Below, in pieces: positions 8,210-15,249 of a stretch of 19,834 nucleotides of DNA (positions are counted from its first letter, which is position 1; the number at the start of each line of letters is the position of its first letter). The stretch is from assembly GCA_027365375.1 (NCBI GenBank), contig DAHXNM010000157.1, positions 1 through 19,834 on the forward strand, read 5' to 3'. A model generated the notes under the pieces. It did not search any database. It worked only from the letters and a program-made list of their open reading frames with translations, and had not been told where the DNA came from. The position numbers and the translations under genes are program-made. The stretch comes from Ferrimicrobium sp. GTDB taxonomy: Bacteria > Actinomycetota > Acidimicrobiia > Acidimicrobiales > Acidimicrobiaceae.

Positions 8210-8223
8210 GGCTCTTGTGAGCC
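8210..8223. repeat. Small inverted repeat (5-bp stem, TTGT loop)
   Basis: GGCTC-TTGT-GAGCC can form a short hairpin in the gap before the ABC ATPase gene. There is no following T run, so it is not a convincing terminator. It may be incidental. Confidence 0.25.
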
Positions 8224-8313
8224 CTCCCTGGAGCCACGAAGATCACAAGGCTCCTCGCTATCGCTACTGCTTGCCACGGGGACATTACTCTAGTTAATCC
8301 AACAATTACGAAG

Positions 8314-8385
8314 TTGCTAGCCCATCGGCGACTGATCAACTGGCTGGTTCTCGCAATTGTCGCCATAGCCTCTATAACAGTATGA
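8314..8385 (+). CDS. Possible 23-residue hydrophobic leader peptide coupled to the ABC gene
   Basis: A plus-strand frame ends with TGA at 8383-8385, overlapping the ABC gene start as ATGA, the classic sign of translational coupling. The only usual start in this frame is TTG at 8314. From there it would encode MLAHRRLINWLVLAIVAIAS plus ITV: a positive N-terminus and one hydrophobic segment. The frame is open further upstream to 8221 without an ATG. The ABC gene has no visible ribosome site of its own, which would fit coupling, but the start is poor and this may be chance. Confidence 0.25.
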   Translation: MLAHRRLINWLVLAIVAIASITV

Positions 8386-9188
8386 CTGCACCCACCGACA
8401 CCCCACTGATATACATGGAAGAAGCTCAACTAGTCCGCGGCGATACGACTGTATTTAGCGGCCTTACAGCCAGGGTGCACGCTAGTCAACGACTCGCCAT
8501 CTTGGGAGCTAACGGCATTGGCAAAACCTCGCTAGCTATGGTGCTCGCCGGACGCCTTCGACTCAGCCGGGGAAACCTCGAACTCTTGGGTGTCGACGTA
8601 CGCAACACCGACATCAGAGTACTCCGGCCAAAGATTGGCTACTTCTCTGACGAGCTCATAACTCGGCTGTCGCCAGATATGACTGCACTCGAAGTCGTGG
8701 CCCTTGGAAAGTTCTCTGGCCTCCGTAGCGAATGGTTCACACTCAACGACGATGATCACGCGGAGGCCGACCATCTCCTGACCCTCGTAGGTTTGGCCAA
8801 CTTCGGCAAACGAACACTAGATTCACTCTCTGCGGGGCAACGCCAGCGTGTCCTCCTCGCTCGTGCCTTCAGTGGAACACCTCGTCTAACCGTACTCGAT
8901 GAACCCAGCTCACATCTTGATCTAGTGGCCAGAGAGCAGATGATAGAGGCACTTGAACGAATCCTTGACGAGCATCATCAAGACGGTGCTCTAGTCATGG
9001 TCGCTCACCATCTCGAAGACCTGCCTCCTTCTATCACTCACGCGTTGCTCATGAGCACCAAAGGCCATTGGTACGGCAGCAGTGACGACGTATTAACCTC
9101 CGAGACTCTGACGCGAGCCTTCGATCATCCAATTGAGGTGCACAACCTCGCCGGACGTCGGATAGCAACCGCTCTGCGCACGCACTAG
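8382..9188 (+). CDS. Stand-alone ABC transporter-type ATP-binding protein (YlmA/ModF-like)
   Basis: A 268-residue ABC ATPase. Walker A is GANGIGKTS (42-50), the signature is LSAGQRQRV (149-157), Walker B plus catalytic Glu is RLTVLDEP (168-175, Glu174), the D-loop is SSHLD, and the switch His lies in VAHH (209-210). Where most ABC proteins have the Q-loop glutamine the sequence reads IGYFSDEL, a feature shared with a YlmA-like actinobacterial group that also has the PPSITHALLM-type ending seen here. No permease or binding protein gene lies nearby, so its partner, if any, is elsewhere or the protein may act in the cytosol. The ATG at 8382 overlaps the stop of a short upstream frame. A later ATG at 8415 is less likely. 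Confidence 0.85.
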   Translation: MTAPTDTPLIYMEEAQLVRGDTTVFSGLTARVHASQRLAILGANGIGKTSLAMVLAGRLRLSRGNLELLGVDVRNTDIRVLRPKIGYFSDELITRLSPDMTALEVVALGKFSGLRSEWFTLNDDDHAEADHLLTLVGLANFGKRTLDSLSAGQRQRVLLARAFSGTPRLTVLDEPSSHLDLVAREQMIEALERILDEHHQDGALVMVAHHLEDLPPSITHALLMSTKGHWYGSSDDVLTSETLTRAFDHPIEVHNLAGRRIATALRTH

Positions 9189-9341
9189 AGCTCGGCCGCC
9201 AATCCAACAGCCTTGTCGCTAGCTCCACTTTTTGCTAACAGGCGTGCACTGTCATGCCCACCAACCTATATGTGCTCGGCGAGACATTCGAACGCCGGCG
9301 TGCTCATGGAGAAAGCTAGTCCGAACCAACGGCGAGGCTGA
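9189..9341. other. Short convergent intergenic gap
   Basis: 153 bases between the convergent ends of the ABC gene and the carbonic-anhydrase-like gene. No strong hairpin with a T run was found on either strand, so any terminator is not obvious. Confidence 0.4.
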
Positions 9342-9860
9342 CTACTCCAAACGAACTAGCTCGCTCCGGTAACGCTGACCGTTGGCGACATAGAGTGCGA
9401 CGGCTTCGGCAAAAGCTCCCTTTGACACCCGACCAGGGAAGATGGTAGCAGGAACGCCAAGGGCCATGGCAAACGATGGAACCACGGTGTCGTTGGTGAC
9501 CATTGCGTTAGCCCCTACCAGCGCATACTCATGGACACGCACACGGTGGAGTACCACCGAAGAGGAACCGATCAGGCAATGGTCTTCAACTATGCAGCCC
9601 TCGAGATGCACCAGATGGCCAACGACACACTCAGCACCTACAACCGTCGGCAACTCGGCGGTAGCGTGAATGACACTTCCATCCTGAATGGAGGTCCGAT
9701 CTCCTACCTCAATTCGCCCATAGTCTCCGCGCAAAACAGCATTTGGCCACACTGAAGCCTGATCTCCAATCACCACCGAACCGATAATCACCGCATCTGG
9801 GTGCACGAAAGCGGTAGAGGCGATCTCTGGAACCTGACTACCAAGACTGTATATAGGCAT
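9342..9860 (-). CDS. Gamma-class carbonic anhydrase-like hexapeptide-repeat protein
   Basis: A left-handed beta-helix protein of about 172 residues, the size of YrdA/PaaY/CaiE relatives of the trimeric gamma-carbonic anhydrase Cam. Repeats begin with AFVHPDAVIIGSVVIGDQASVWPNAVLRGD and continue through VGHLVHLEGCIVEDHCLIG to ALVGANAMVTND; the GVPATIFPGRV turn and a final helix close the fold. Of the three zinc histidines, those equivalent to IHATAE and VGHL are present, but the third position (usually GHxxxxHGC) is Glu in GHLVHLEGC, with a His two residues earlier. Activity is therefore uncertain. The ATG at 9860 gives the usual family N-terminus (MPIYSLG); a GTG at 9893 would add 11 residues. 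It lies divergent to the SCO6745-family gene. Confidence 0.85.
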   Translation of the reverse strand: MPIYSLGSQVPEIASTAFVHPDAVIIGSVVIGDQASVWPNAVLRGDYGRIEVGDRTSIQDGSVIHATAELPTVVGAECVVGHLVHLEGCIVEDHCLIGSSSVVLHRVRVHEYALVGANAMVTNDTVVPSFAMALGVPATIFPGRVSKGAFAEAVALYVANGQRYRSELVRLE

Positions 9861-9939
9861 GTACTCAGGATATCGAAAAACAGCTCTGGCCACTGCTCAA
9901 TATCGACTCAGAATGCTAGATCGCTGCCCATCTCCGACA

Positions 9940-9945
9940 TAGGCT
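9940..9945 (+). promoter_or_regulatory. Candidate -10 box for a leaderless transcript
   Basis: TAGGCT fits the TANNNT actinobacterial -10 pattern and ends exactly six bases before the GTG at 9952, the spacing expected when transcription begins at the start codon. There is no ribosome site before that GTG, which agrees with leaderless translation. No clear -35 element was seen. Confidence 0.35.
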
Positions 9946-9951
9946 GCTAAC

Positions 9952-10845
9952 GTGGGCAACATGGATCGCAATGAACGACTCGCAAGCTCGCTGCAGACCT
10001 GGGCCCAACTGGAGACTCTGCATGATCTCACTTATTTCGCAAAAGAGTGTCGCGCAAGTTATAAGCAACTTGGTGTTGGGGACTCATGGGCTCGATACTT
10101 CGGTGGCAGGGCAGCCCCCATGGGTAAAGTTGGACCCGGGATAGTTACCGCGGTTTTTTACAGTTTTGCAGGCCGTAACGTCGCCGCCGCCATCCCTACC
10201 GTTTGGGATACGGCCACGCCAGAGCAGTTTGTCGAGGCTCGCTTTCGCGGTCTCCTGGCAGCCTGGGATCGAATCATGGGCCAATCATCGCTAGCACCAG
10301 ATCAAGAGGTGGTGATTAGAGCGGGCCAGATCGCGGATAAGGCTGCACTCAATGGAGAACCTGCTGGACATCCGCTCTACGCGGCAAACCTATCGGTGCA
10401 ACCGCCAGATGATCCAGTATCCAAGCTCTTCCACGCAGCCACGCTCATCCGTGAGTATCGCGGCGATTGCCACAACAACCTTCTAGCCGTCAACCAGATT
10501 GACGGATGTCAGGCACACATCCTGATGGTAGCCATCGGAGCTGAGGAGCGCTCGACGGCACAGATATCACGTGGATATAGCGATGATGAATGGATCAGGG
10601 GCTCCGAAGAGCTGATAGCGAGAGGTCTGATCGACCAAGACCAAGATATGACACCAGAAGGGCGAACTTTTCGAAGCGAGCTAGAGCTACGCACAAACCT
10701 GCTAATGGCACCGCTGTTCGACGCAATCACCGACGGAGAACTCGGAGAGCTCCAAGCCCTCACTGCACCGATCGAGATGGCCATAGCTGAGTCGAGCTCG
10801 CTACCCGCCTTTAGACGCACCTACGAACTCTTGACATCAAATTAG
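9952..10845 (+). CDS. SCO6745-family protein (helical, winged-helix-like)
   Basis: A 297-residue protein matching the actinobacterial SCO6745 family: YFGGRAAPMGKV (49-60), VTAVFYSFAGRNVAAAIPTVW (65-85), TPEQFVEARFRGL, then LREYRGD-type REYRGDCHNNLL with a DGCQAHIL segment, and a C-terminal region with SDDEWIRGSEELIARGLID and TPEGRTFRSELE that resembles a winged helix-turn-helix reading. The function of the family is not established; the last part looks MarR-like but the protein may be an enzyme. GTG at 9952 or ATG at 9961 may start it; neither has a ribosome site, and a -10 box six bases before the GTG favours the former. It is monocistronic. Confidence 0.82.
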   Translation: MGNMDRNERLASSLQTWAQLETLHDLTYFAKECRASYKQLGVGDSWARYFGGRAAPMGKVGPGIVTAVFYSFAGRNVAAAIPTVWDTATPEQFVEARFRGLLAAWDRIMGQSSLAPDQEVVIRAGQIADKAALNGEPAGHPLYAANLSVQPPDDPVSKLFHAATLIREYRGDCHNNLLAVNQIDGCQAHILMVAIGAEERSTAQISRGYSDDEWIRGSEELIARGLIDQDQDMTPEGRTFRSELELRTNLLMAPLFDAITDGELGELQALTAPIEMAIAESSSLPAFRRTYELLTSN

Positions 10846-11107
10846 CTGACCAGCGAGCACCGTGGCAGTATGCTTGCATCGCTACAGGCGTCTTGCATTC
10901 CTTCATGCTCGCGTGACCATCGTGTTGCCCACGCATCCACGCTGATGTGGCGGGCTGCGTCTTCGGCACTCCAAATATAGCGCAACCGTCTTGACAGCCA
11001 AGAGCCTGTTGCCCGGAGGCACCGTTCGTTAGAGCGAGCGGAGATCGACTGGTAGATGGCGCATGACTATCGTCAAGCTTGACGAAGACAAACAACACTC
11101 ATGGCAA
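10846..11107. other. Convergent intergenic gap, no gene seen
   Basis: 262 bases between the ends of the SCO6745-family gene and the acetoacetyl-CoA synthetase gene. Open frames here have atypical composition and no family likeness. The notable element is a 16-bp palindrome near the right end, listed separately. Confidence 0.45.
11070..11085. repeat. 16-bp perfect palindrome (TCGTCAAGCTTGACGA)
   Basis: A perfect inverted repeat lies 22 bases beyond the stop of the acetoacetyl-CoA synthetase gene. As RNA it would form a stem of six pairs closed by AGCT, but no T run follows in either direction, so a standard intrinsic terminator is unlikely. A binding site for a dimeric protein is the other option. 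Confidence 0.45.
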
Positions 11108-13045
11108 TCATCTCGCCACGAGCGCCTCGAACTCGGTCAACACTGCTGGGTTAGCTACCGAGTCAGCAGAGGCCACGTCTGCCATGCGAGCCCCTAGGAA
11201 CAGACGCCGAATAGGAACCTCAAGCTTCTTACCATTTAACGTTTTAGGTACGTCGGATACGAAGAAGATGCGATCGGGGACGTGTCGTGGTGATAGCTGC
11301 TCGCGAATGACAGAACGCACCTTCAAGAGGAGTTCATCACCCGCCTCGTCGGGTGCAACTAGGAATAAAATAAGCTCGCCACTTCGATCGATCGCCGAAG
11401 TATCAACCACCAACGACTCTTTGACGCCATCGATGGCTTCCACTACTCGATAGAATTCAGCGGTTCCCATTCGGACACCACCGCGATTCAGTGTTGAGTC
11501 AGATCGACCGTAGATGACGCTAGAGCCATCCTGGTAAAACGTCACCCAGTCTCCATGACGCCATACACCGGGATACTGCGCGAAATAGGCATCATGATAT
11601 CGGCGACGATCCTGGTCATTCCAGAAACCTATAGGCATGGAGGGCATTGGCTCGGTAATCACGAGTTCACCCATCGTGCCCACTACCGGCGCGCCATGTT
11701 CGTCAAAGGAGGCTACAGCGACACCAAGCGCGGGTGCTGCGATCAGTCCGGCTCTAGTCGGATGCATCGGAGAGCTCCCAAGAAACGCGGTACAGACATC
11801 GGTTCCCCCAGATGCTGAGATCAGCTGCACTGGACCCCGAACATGTTGATAGACCCAGTCGAAACCATCTATGGTCAACGGTGCGCCGGTGGAGCCAATG
11901 GCTCTAAGTGACTCTCCCTTGATCAACGCCTGAGGATCGACCTGCCCAACCTGCGAACTTCGCAAAAAAGGAGCCGAGACCCCGAAGAAATTGATCTCTG
12001 CTCGATCAATGAGTCTCCACAGTTGACCAAGATCAGGGTAACCAGGAGAGCCATCGTAGAGAACAATAGAGGCACCGACCAGCAGACCACCCATCAAAAA
12101 ATTCCACATCATCCAGCCTGTTGATGAGAACCAGAAGAATCTACTTCCCTCAGTGATCCCATTCTGGATCTCAAGCACCTTCTTATGCTCGAGCACAATT
12201 CCGCCGTGGGAGTGGATGATCGCCTTCGGAATACCGGTAGTTCCTGAGGAGTACAGAATCCACAACGGATGATTAAAAGGCACACGTGTGAAGCTAAGTG
12301 GCTGGTCACCCTCTATAGCCTCATCAAAGGAGACTACCTTCCACCTCCCTTGCGGAGGGTTCAAAGACGAGCCCGCCACTATGACAGTAGTGACCGTTGG
12401 CAGTTCGCCCAGGATCGACTCGAGTGTGTTCCGTCGGTCGATTAGACGGCCCCCATAACGGTACTCGCTGACTGCGAGCACTACCTTCGGCTCGATCTGC
12501 CGGAATCTATCAACCACCGCCCCAACACCAAAATCAGGCGATGTGCACGACCACACTGCGCCGATGCTAGCCGTCGCGAAAAGTCCTACCACGGCCTCAT
12601 AGATGTTAGGGAGATAGGCCGCCACCCGGTCCCCTACCTCGACGCCAGCCGCCTTCAAGGACACACCTAGCTGGGCAACCGCACGCCAAAATTCGCTCGC
12701 GTCGACGTGCTCGAGTGCCCCGGACTCGTCCGCCAAGAGGAGCTCAGCTGGATCACGGAATCGCGCATAAGCCTCTTGGGCATAGTTCAAACTGCCATCC
12801 GGGAAGAATACTGAGTCGGGCAGTTCGCCCACTAGATCACGATCGCCTAGTTCGCCAGTAAACCCACAGAAGCGAGCGATCGAGCGCCAAAACGGACCGA
12901 TCTGTGTGATGCTCGCCCGATACAGGTCATCATATGACCGAGTGGTAACACCCAGTCGAGGACCCTCGTCGGTAAAAAATCTCCCCAATGGACCTGACAG
13001 ACCTTCGTGGGTGGGTTGCCATAGAATGTCTCCGACTTGAGTCAT
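11108..13045 (-). CDS. aacS: Acetoacetyl-CoA synthetase (acetoacetate-CoA ligase)
   Basis: This cytosolic enzyme activates acetoacetate to acetoacetyl-CoA using ATP, giving AMP. The 645 residues are full length for AacS. The N-terminal half carries the AacS-specific FWRSIARFCGF (52-62); the AMP-binding core has the P-loop ILYSSGTTGIPKAIIHSHGG (263-282), FFWFSSTGWMMWN (303-315), the adenine-side SASGGTDVCTAF (410-421), RHGDW (496-500, ribose-binding Asp499) and LNRGGVRMG (519-527). The C-terminal lid has TLNGKKLEVP with catalytic Lys606. It is the last gene of a three-gene unit: its ATG overlaps the stop of the 73-residue upstream gene as ATGA, implying translational coupling. Together with the fatty-acyl-CoA ligase it points to use of ketone bodies or short and long acids. 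Confidence 0.93.
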   Translation of the reverse strand: MTQVGDILWQPTHEGLSGPLGRFFTDEGPRLGVTTRSYDDLYRASITQIGPFWRSIARFCGFTGELGDRDLVGELPDSVFFPDGSLNYAQEAYARFRDPAELLLADESGALEHVDASEFWRAVAQLGVSLKAAGVEVGDRVAAYLPNIYEAVVGLFATASIGAVWSCTSPDFGVGAVVDRFRQIEPKVVLAVSEYRYGGRLIDRRNTLESILGELPTVTTVIVAGSSLNPPQGRWKVVSFDEAIEGDQPLSFTRVPFNHPLWILYSSGTTGIPKAIIHSHGGIVLEHKKVLEIQNGITEGSRFFWFSSTGWMMWNFLMGGLLVGASIVLYDGSPGYPDLGQLWRLIDRAEINFFGVSAPFLRSSQVGQVDPQALIKGESLRAIGSTGAPLTIDGFDWVYQHVRGPVQLISASGGTDVCTAFLGSSPMHPTRAGLIAAPALGVAVASFDEHGAPVVGTMGELVITEPMPSMPIGFWNDQDRRRYHDAYFAQYPGVWRHGDWVTFYQDGSSVIYGRSDSTLNRGGVRMGTAEFYRVVEAIDGVKESLVVDTSAIDRSGELILFLVAPDEAGDELLLKVRSVIREQLSPRHVPDRIFFVSDVPKTLNGKKLEVPIRRLFLGARMADVASADSVANPAVLTEFEALVAR

Positions 13046-13263
13046 GCTTCGTTCTCCTCAATCTCCAAATCCAGATGGCTCAACACCTGATGAGCCTTGA
13101 TCAGCGACCGGCGGACCTTGGCGAGCTCCTGTTGTACTTGCTTCACTCTTGTCTGGTCGAGACGCCTGAAGCGCAACAACTGCGAGAAACTGACATCGTC
13201 AAGCTGTGATAGCAGATCGTCAATGCCGGCGAGCATGCGATCGCGACTCTCATCTGCCGGCAC
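13042..13263 (-). CDS. Small helical protein of unknown function between two CoA ligases
   Basis: A 73-residue highly charged protein without recognised relatives. The sequence is largely helical with many Leu, Gln and Arg: IDDLLSQLDDVSFSQLLRFR at 14-33, then RVKQVQQELAKVRRSLIKAH, then an acidic tail EIEENEA, suggesting a coiled coil or helical hairpin. Both ends are coupled: the GTG start at 13263 comes two bases after the TAG of the fatty-acyl-CoA ligase, and its TGA overlaps the ATG of acetoacetyl-CoA synthetase as ATGA. This tight packing supports a real gene. It may be a subunit or regulator of one of the ligases, but there is no direct evidence. An internal ATG at codon 10 is an alternative start. 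Confidence 0.65.
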   Translation of the reverse strand: MPADESRDRMLAGIDDLLSQLDDVSFSQLLRFRRLDQTRVKQVQQELAKVRRSLIKAHQVLSHLDLEIEENEA

Positions 13264-13265
13264 CG

Positions 13266-14933
13266 CTAGTGCGATCCCTCTGATCGATCAATCTCATGGA
13301 TCGAATAGACGCCGGATTGATATCCCTCTCGAAGCACCTTTTTATGGAACTTGCCCACCGAGGTGCGTGGAATAGCATCTACAAATGAATAACGCTCGGG
13401 TAACCACCACTTAGCCACTCTTTTAGAGAGGAATTCTCTCAGCTCTACGACCTCAACATGAGCGCCGGGCTTTACCACTACAAAAGCAAGAGGGCGTTCG
13501 AACCAGCGATCATCTGGAACCGCGATGACAGCAGCTTCAGCTACAGCTGGATAGGCCATGATCGCGTTCTCGAGTTCGATCGAGGAGATCCACTCCCCTC
13601 CCGATTTGATCACATCCTTTGTCCGGTCCACAATCCGCACATAGCCCTCAGGATCAACAGTTGCAATATCCCCGGTGCGCAACCAGCCGTCATCGAAGTT
13701 CTCTGCCCCATGTCCACCCAAGTAACCGCCTGTGATCCACGGACCTCGCACCTCGATCTCACCAATTGACTTCCCATCCCAGGGCTGGATCTGTTGATTT
13801 TCTCCGACGATCCGAAGTTCTACGCCAGGCACAACCTTGCCAGCGGTCTCGAGATAGTCAACCAAACGCTCACGAGGGGTCCCCGATGGCGGGATCGCCA
13901 ACGTGCATACTGGCGAGGTCTCGGTCATGCCCCAACCGGACACTACAGGAATACCGTACTTGTCAAGGTAGGCCTGGATGAGTGAGCGAGGTGACGCAGA
14001 CCCTCCCGAGGTAAGCATCCGCAGGCTTGACACGTCGGTAGGATGCTCCTCCAGATAGTGAAGCAAGTCATTCCAGATGGTAGGTACACCAGATGAAACC
14101 GTTGGGCGGAACATCTCGATCATCGATGCGAGTGGCTCCGCCTGAAGGAAGCGACCAGGCATAATCATGGTCGATCCTGTGAACCAGCAAGCATAAGGCG
14201 CACCCCACGCCGCAGCGTGGAACATAGGAACCACGATTAGTGCGACATCGCCCTGGGAACCTAAGATGTTCCAGCTGCGCTGGCCATAGAGCGGTAATGC
14301 GCTAATCGCATGCAGGTAAGTTGAACGATGCGAATAGACAACACCCTTCGGGTTTCCGGTCGTCCCCGAGCTATAGCAGATCATGGCGGCGTCGGTCTCG
14401 ACAATATCCGGCCATTCGAAGGTCGACTCTGCACCGCTCAAAAAGTCCTCGTAGTCGAGAACCCGCAGCTTCTTGGTGAGTTCCTCTCGTACTCCTAGAT
14501 CCAGGAGCGTGCCCACCACGATCACGGTCTCAACGGATGGGCACCCATCGAGTACCTGTGCCAACATCGGCAGTATGACAGCGTCAGCAATGATAGCCCG
14601 ATCGCCAGCATCGTCAATAACAAACTGAAGTTGGTCAGGAGCTAAACGTACATTCAAGGTATGGATAACCGCACCCGATGCAGGAATTCCAAGATAAGCC
14701 TCTAGGTGCTCGTGATGATTAAAACAGAACGTCCCTACTCTGTCTGAGGGACCTATGCCGATGCCGGCCAAGGCGTTGGCGAGCTGCGCCGCCCGCTGAG
14801 CTACCTCTCTAAAACTTATACGGCTACCTTTAGTACCGTCGTAGGTAATCACCTCCGCCTCAGGAAATGCCTGCAATCCATAGCGAAGTATCCCTGCGAC
14901 CGTCAGTGCGCCTTGCTGCATGGTCGATTCCAT
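13266..14933 (-). CDS. Medium/long-chain fatty-acid-CoA ligase (AMP-forming)
   Basis: An acyl-adenylate-forming enzyme of about 555 residues that converts a fatty acid to its CoA thioester with ATP. Motifs are the P-loop ICYSSGTTGNPKGVVYSH (about 185-202), VPMFHAAAWG (235-244), SGWGMTETSP (332-341), DGWLRTGD (415-422), IVDRTKDVIKSGGEWIS (434-450) and the lid lysine in RTSVGKFHKK (Lys528). This is closest to the AlkK-like medium- and long-chain ligase group; aromatic or dimethylsulfoniopropionate-type acids cannot be excluded. Start choice: AGGAAGG lies eight bases before the ATG at 14933, but only two before an in-frame ATG at 14939, so 14933 is preferred. It heads the unit with the 73-residue gene and aacS. 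Confidence 0.9.
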   Translation of the reverse strand: MESTMQQGALTVAGILRYGLQAFPEAEVITYDGTKGSRISFREVAQRAAQLANALAGIGIGPSDRVGTFCFNHHEHLEAYLGIPASGAVIHTLNVRLAPDQLQFVIDDAGDRAIIADAVILPMLAQVLDGCPSVETVIVVGTLLDLGVREELTKKLRVLDYEDFLSGAESTFEWPDIVETDAAMICYSSGTTGNPKGVVYSHRSTYLHAISALPLYGQRSWNILGSQGDVALIVVPMFHAAAWGAPYACWFTGSTMIMPGRFLQAEPLASMIEMFRPTVSSGVPTIWNDLLHYLEEHPTDVSSLRMLTSGGSASPRSLIQAYLDKYGIPVVSGWGMTETSPVCTLAIPPSGTPRERLVDYLETAGKVVPGVELRIVGENQQIQPWDGKSIGEIEVRGPWITGGYLGGHGAENFDDGWLRTGDIATVDPEGYVRIVDRTKDVIKSGGEWISSIELENAIMAYPAVAEAAVIAVPDDRWFERPLAFVVVKPGAHVEVVELREFLSKRVAKWWLPERYSFVDAIPRTSVGKFHKKVLREGYQSGVYSIHEIDRSEGSH

Positions 14934-14939
14934 CAGCAT

Positions 14940-15249
14940 CCCCTTCCTATCCCAATGAGCAGCCTATCAAAATCCTGCCGGATCTACCAGGCATTCGGGT
15001 GCCTCGGCATGCAAACACCGCTACGCCTGGACCAACTACCGACGAGACAACATTTTCAGCCCCGATAAGGCCAGCTCTTCGAATGCCGAAGTAGAATGAC
15101 GATTATCAGGCAAGGGTTAACAGAACTCGCAGGAATACGTTGATACATCGGTAATGTGAAGACTGGGATGACGTCACTCTTCTAGCTTGTAGGGTTTACG
15201 CTCTCGTTCTGATCGGCTGCATGACCCACCACGAAGGATCGAGAGTGAT
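14940..15249. other. Divergent promoter region
   Basis: About 310 bases between the acyl-CoA ligase (minus) and the GGDEF/EAL gene (plus), with no supported gene. It holds a short inverted repeat AGGCA-TTCGGG-TGCCT near 14990-15005 and an 8-bp palindrome TGACGTCA at 15169-15176. Either might be a regulator site, but both are short enough to be chance. Confidence 0.4.

Noticed and set aside
8196..8429. 77-codon minus-strand frame before and across the ABC gene start
   Set aside because: Antisense to the start of a clear ABC ATPase and without any family features.
10811..11098. 95-codon minus-strand frame between the SCO6745-family gene and aacS
   Set aside because: Composition is unlike real proteins here and it overlaps the end of the SCO6745-family gene; no ribosome site supports it.
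15169..15176. TGACGTCA palindrome before the EAL gene
   Set aside because: Eight bases is too short to separate from chance without other copies.
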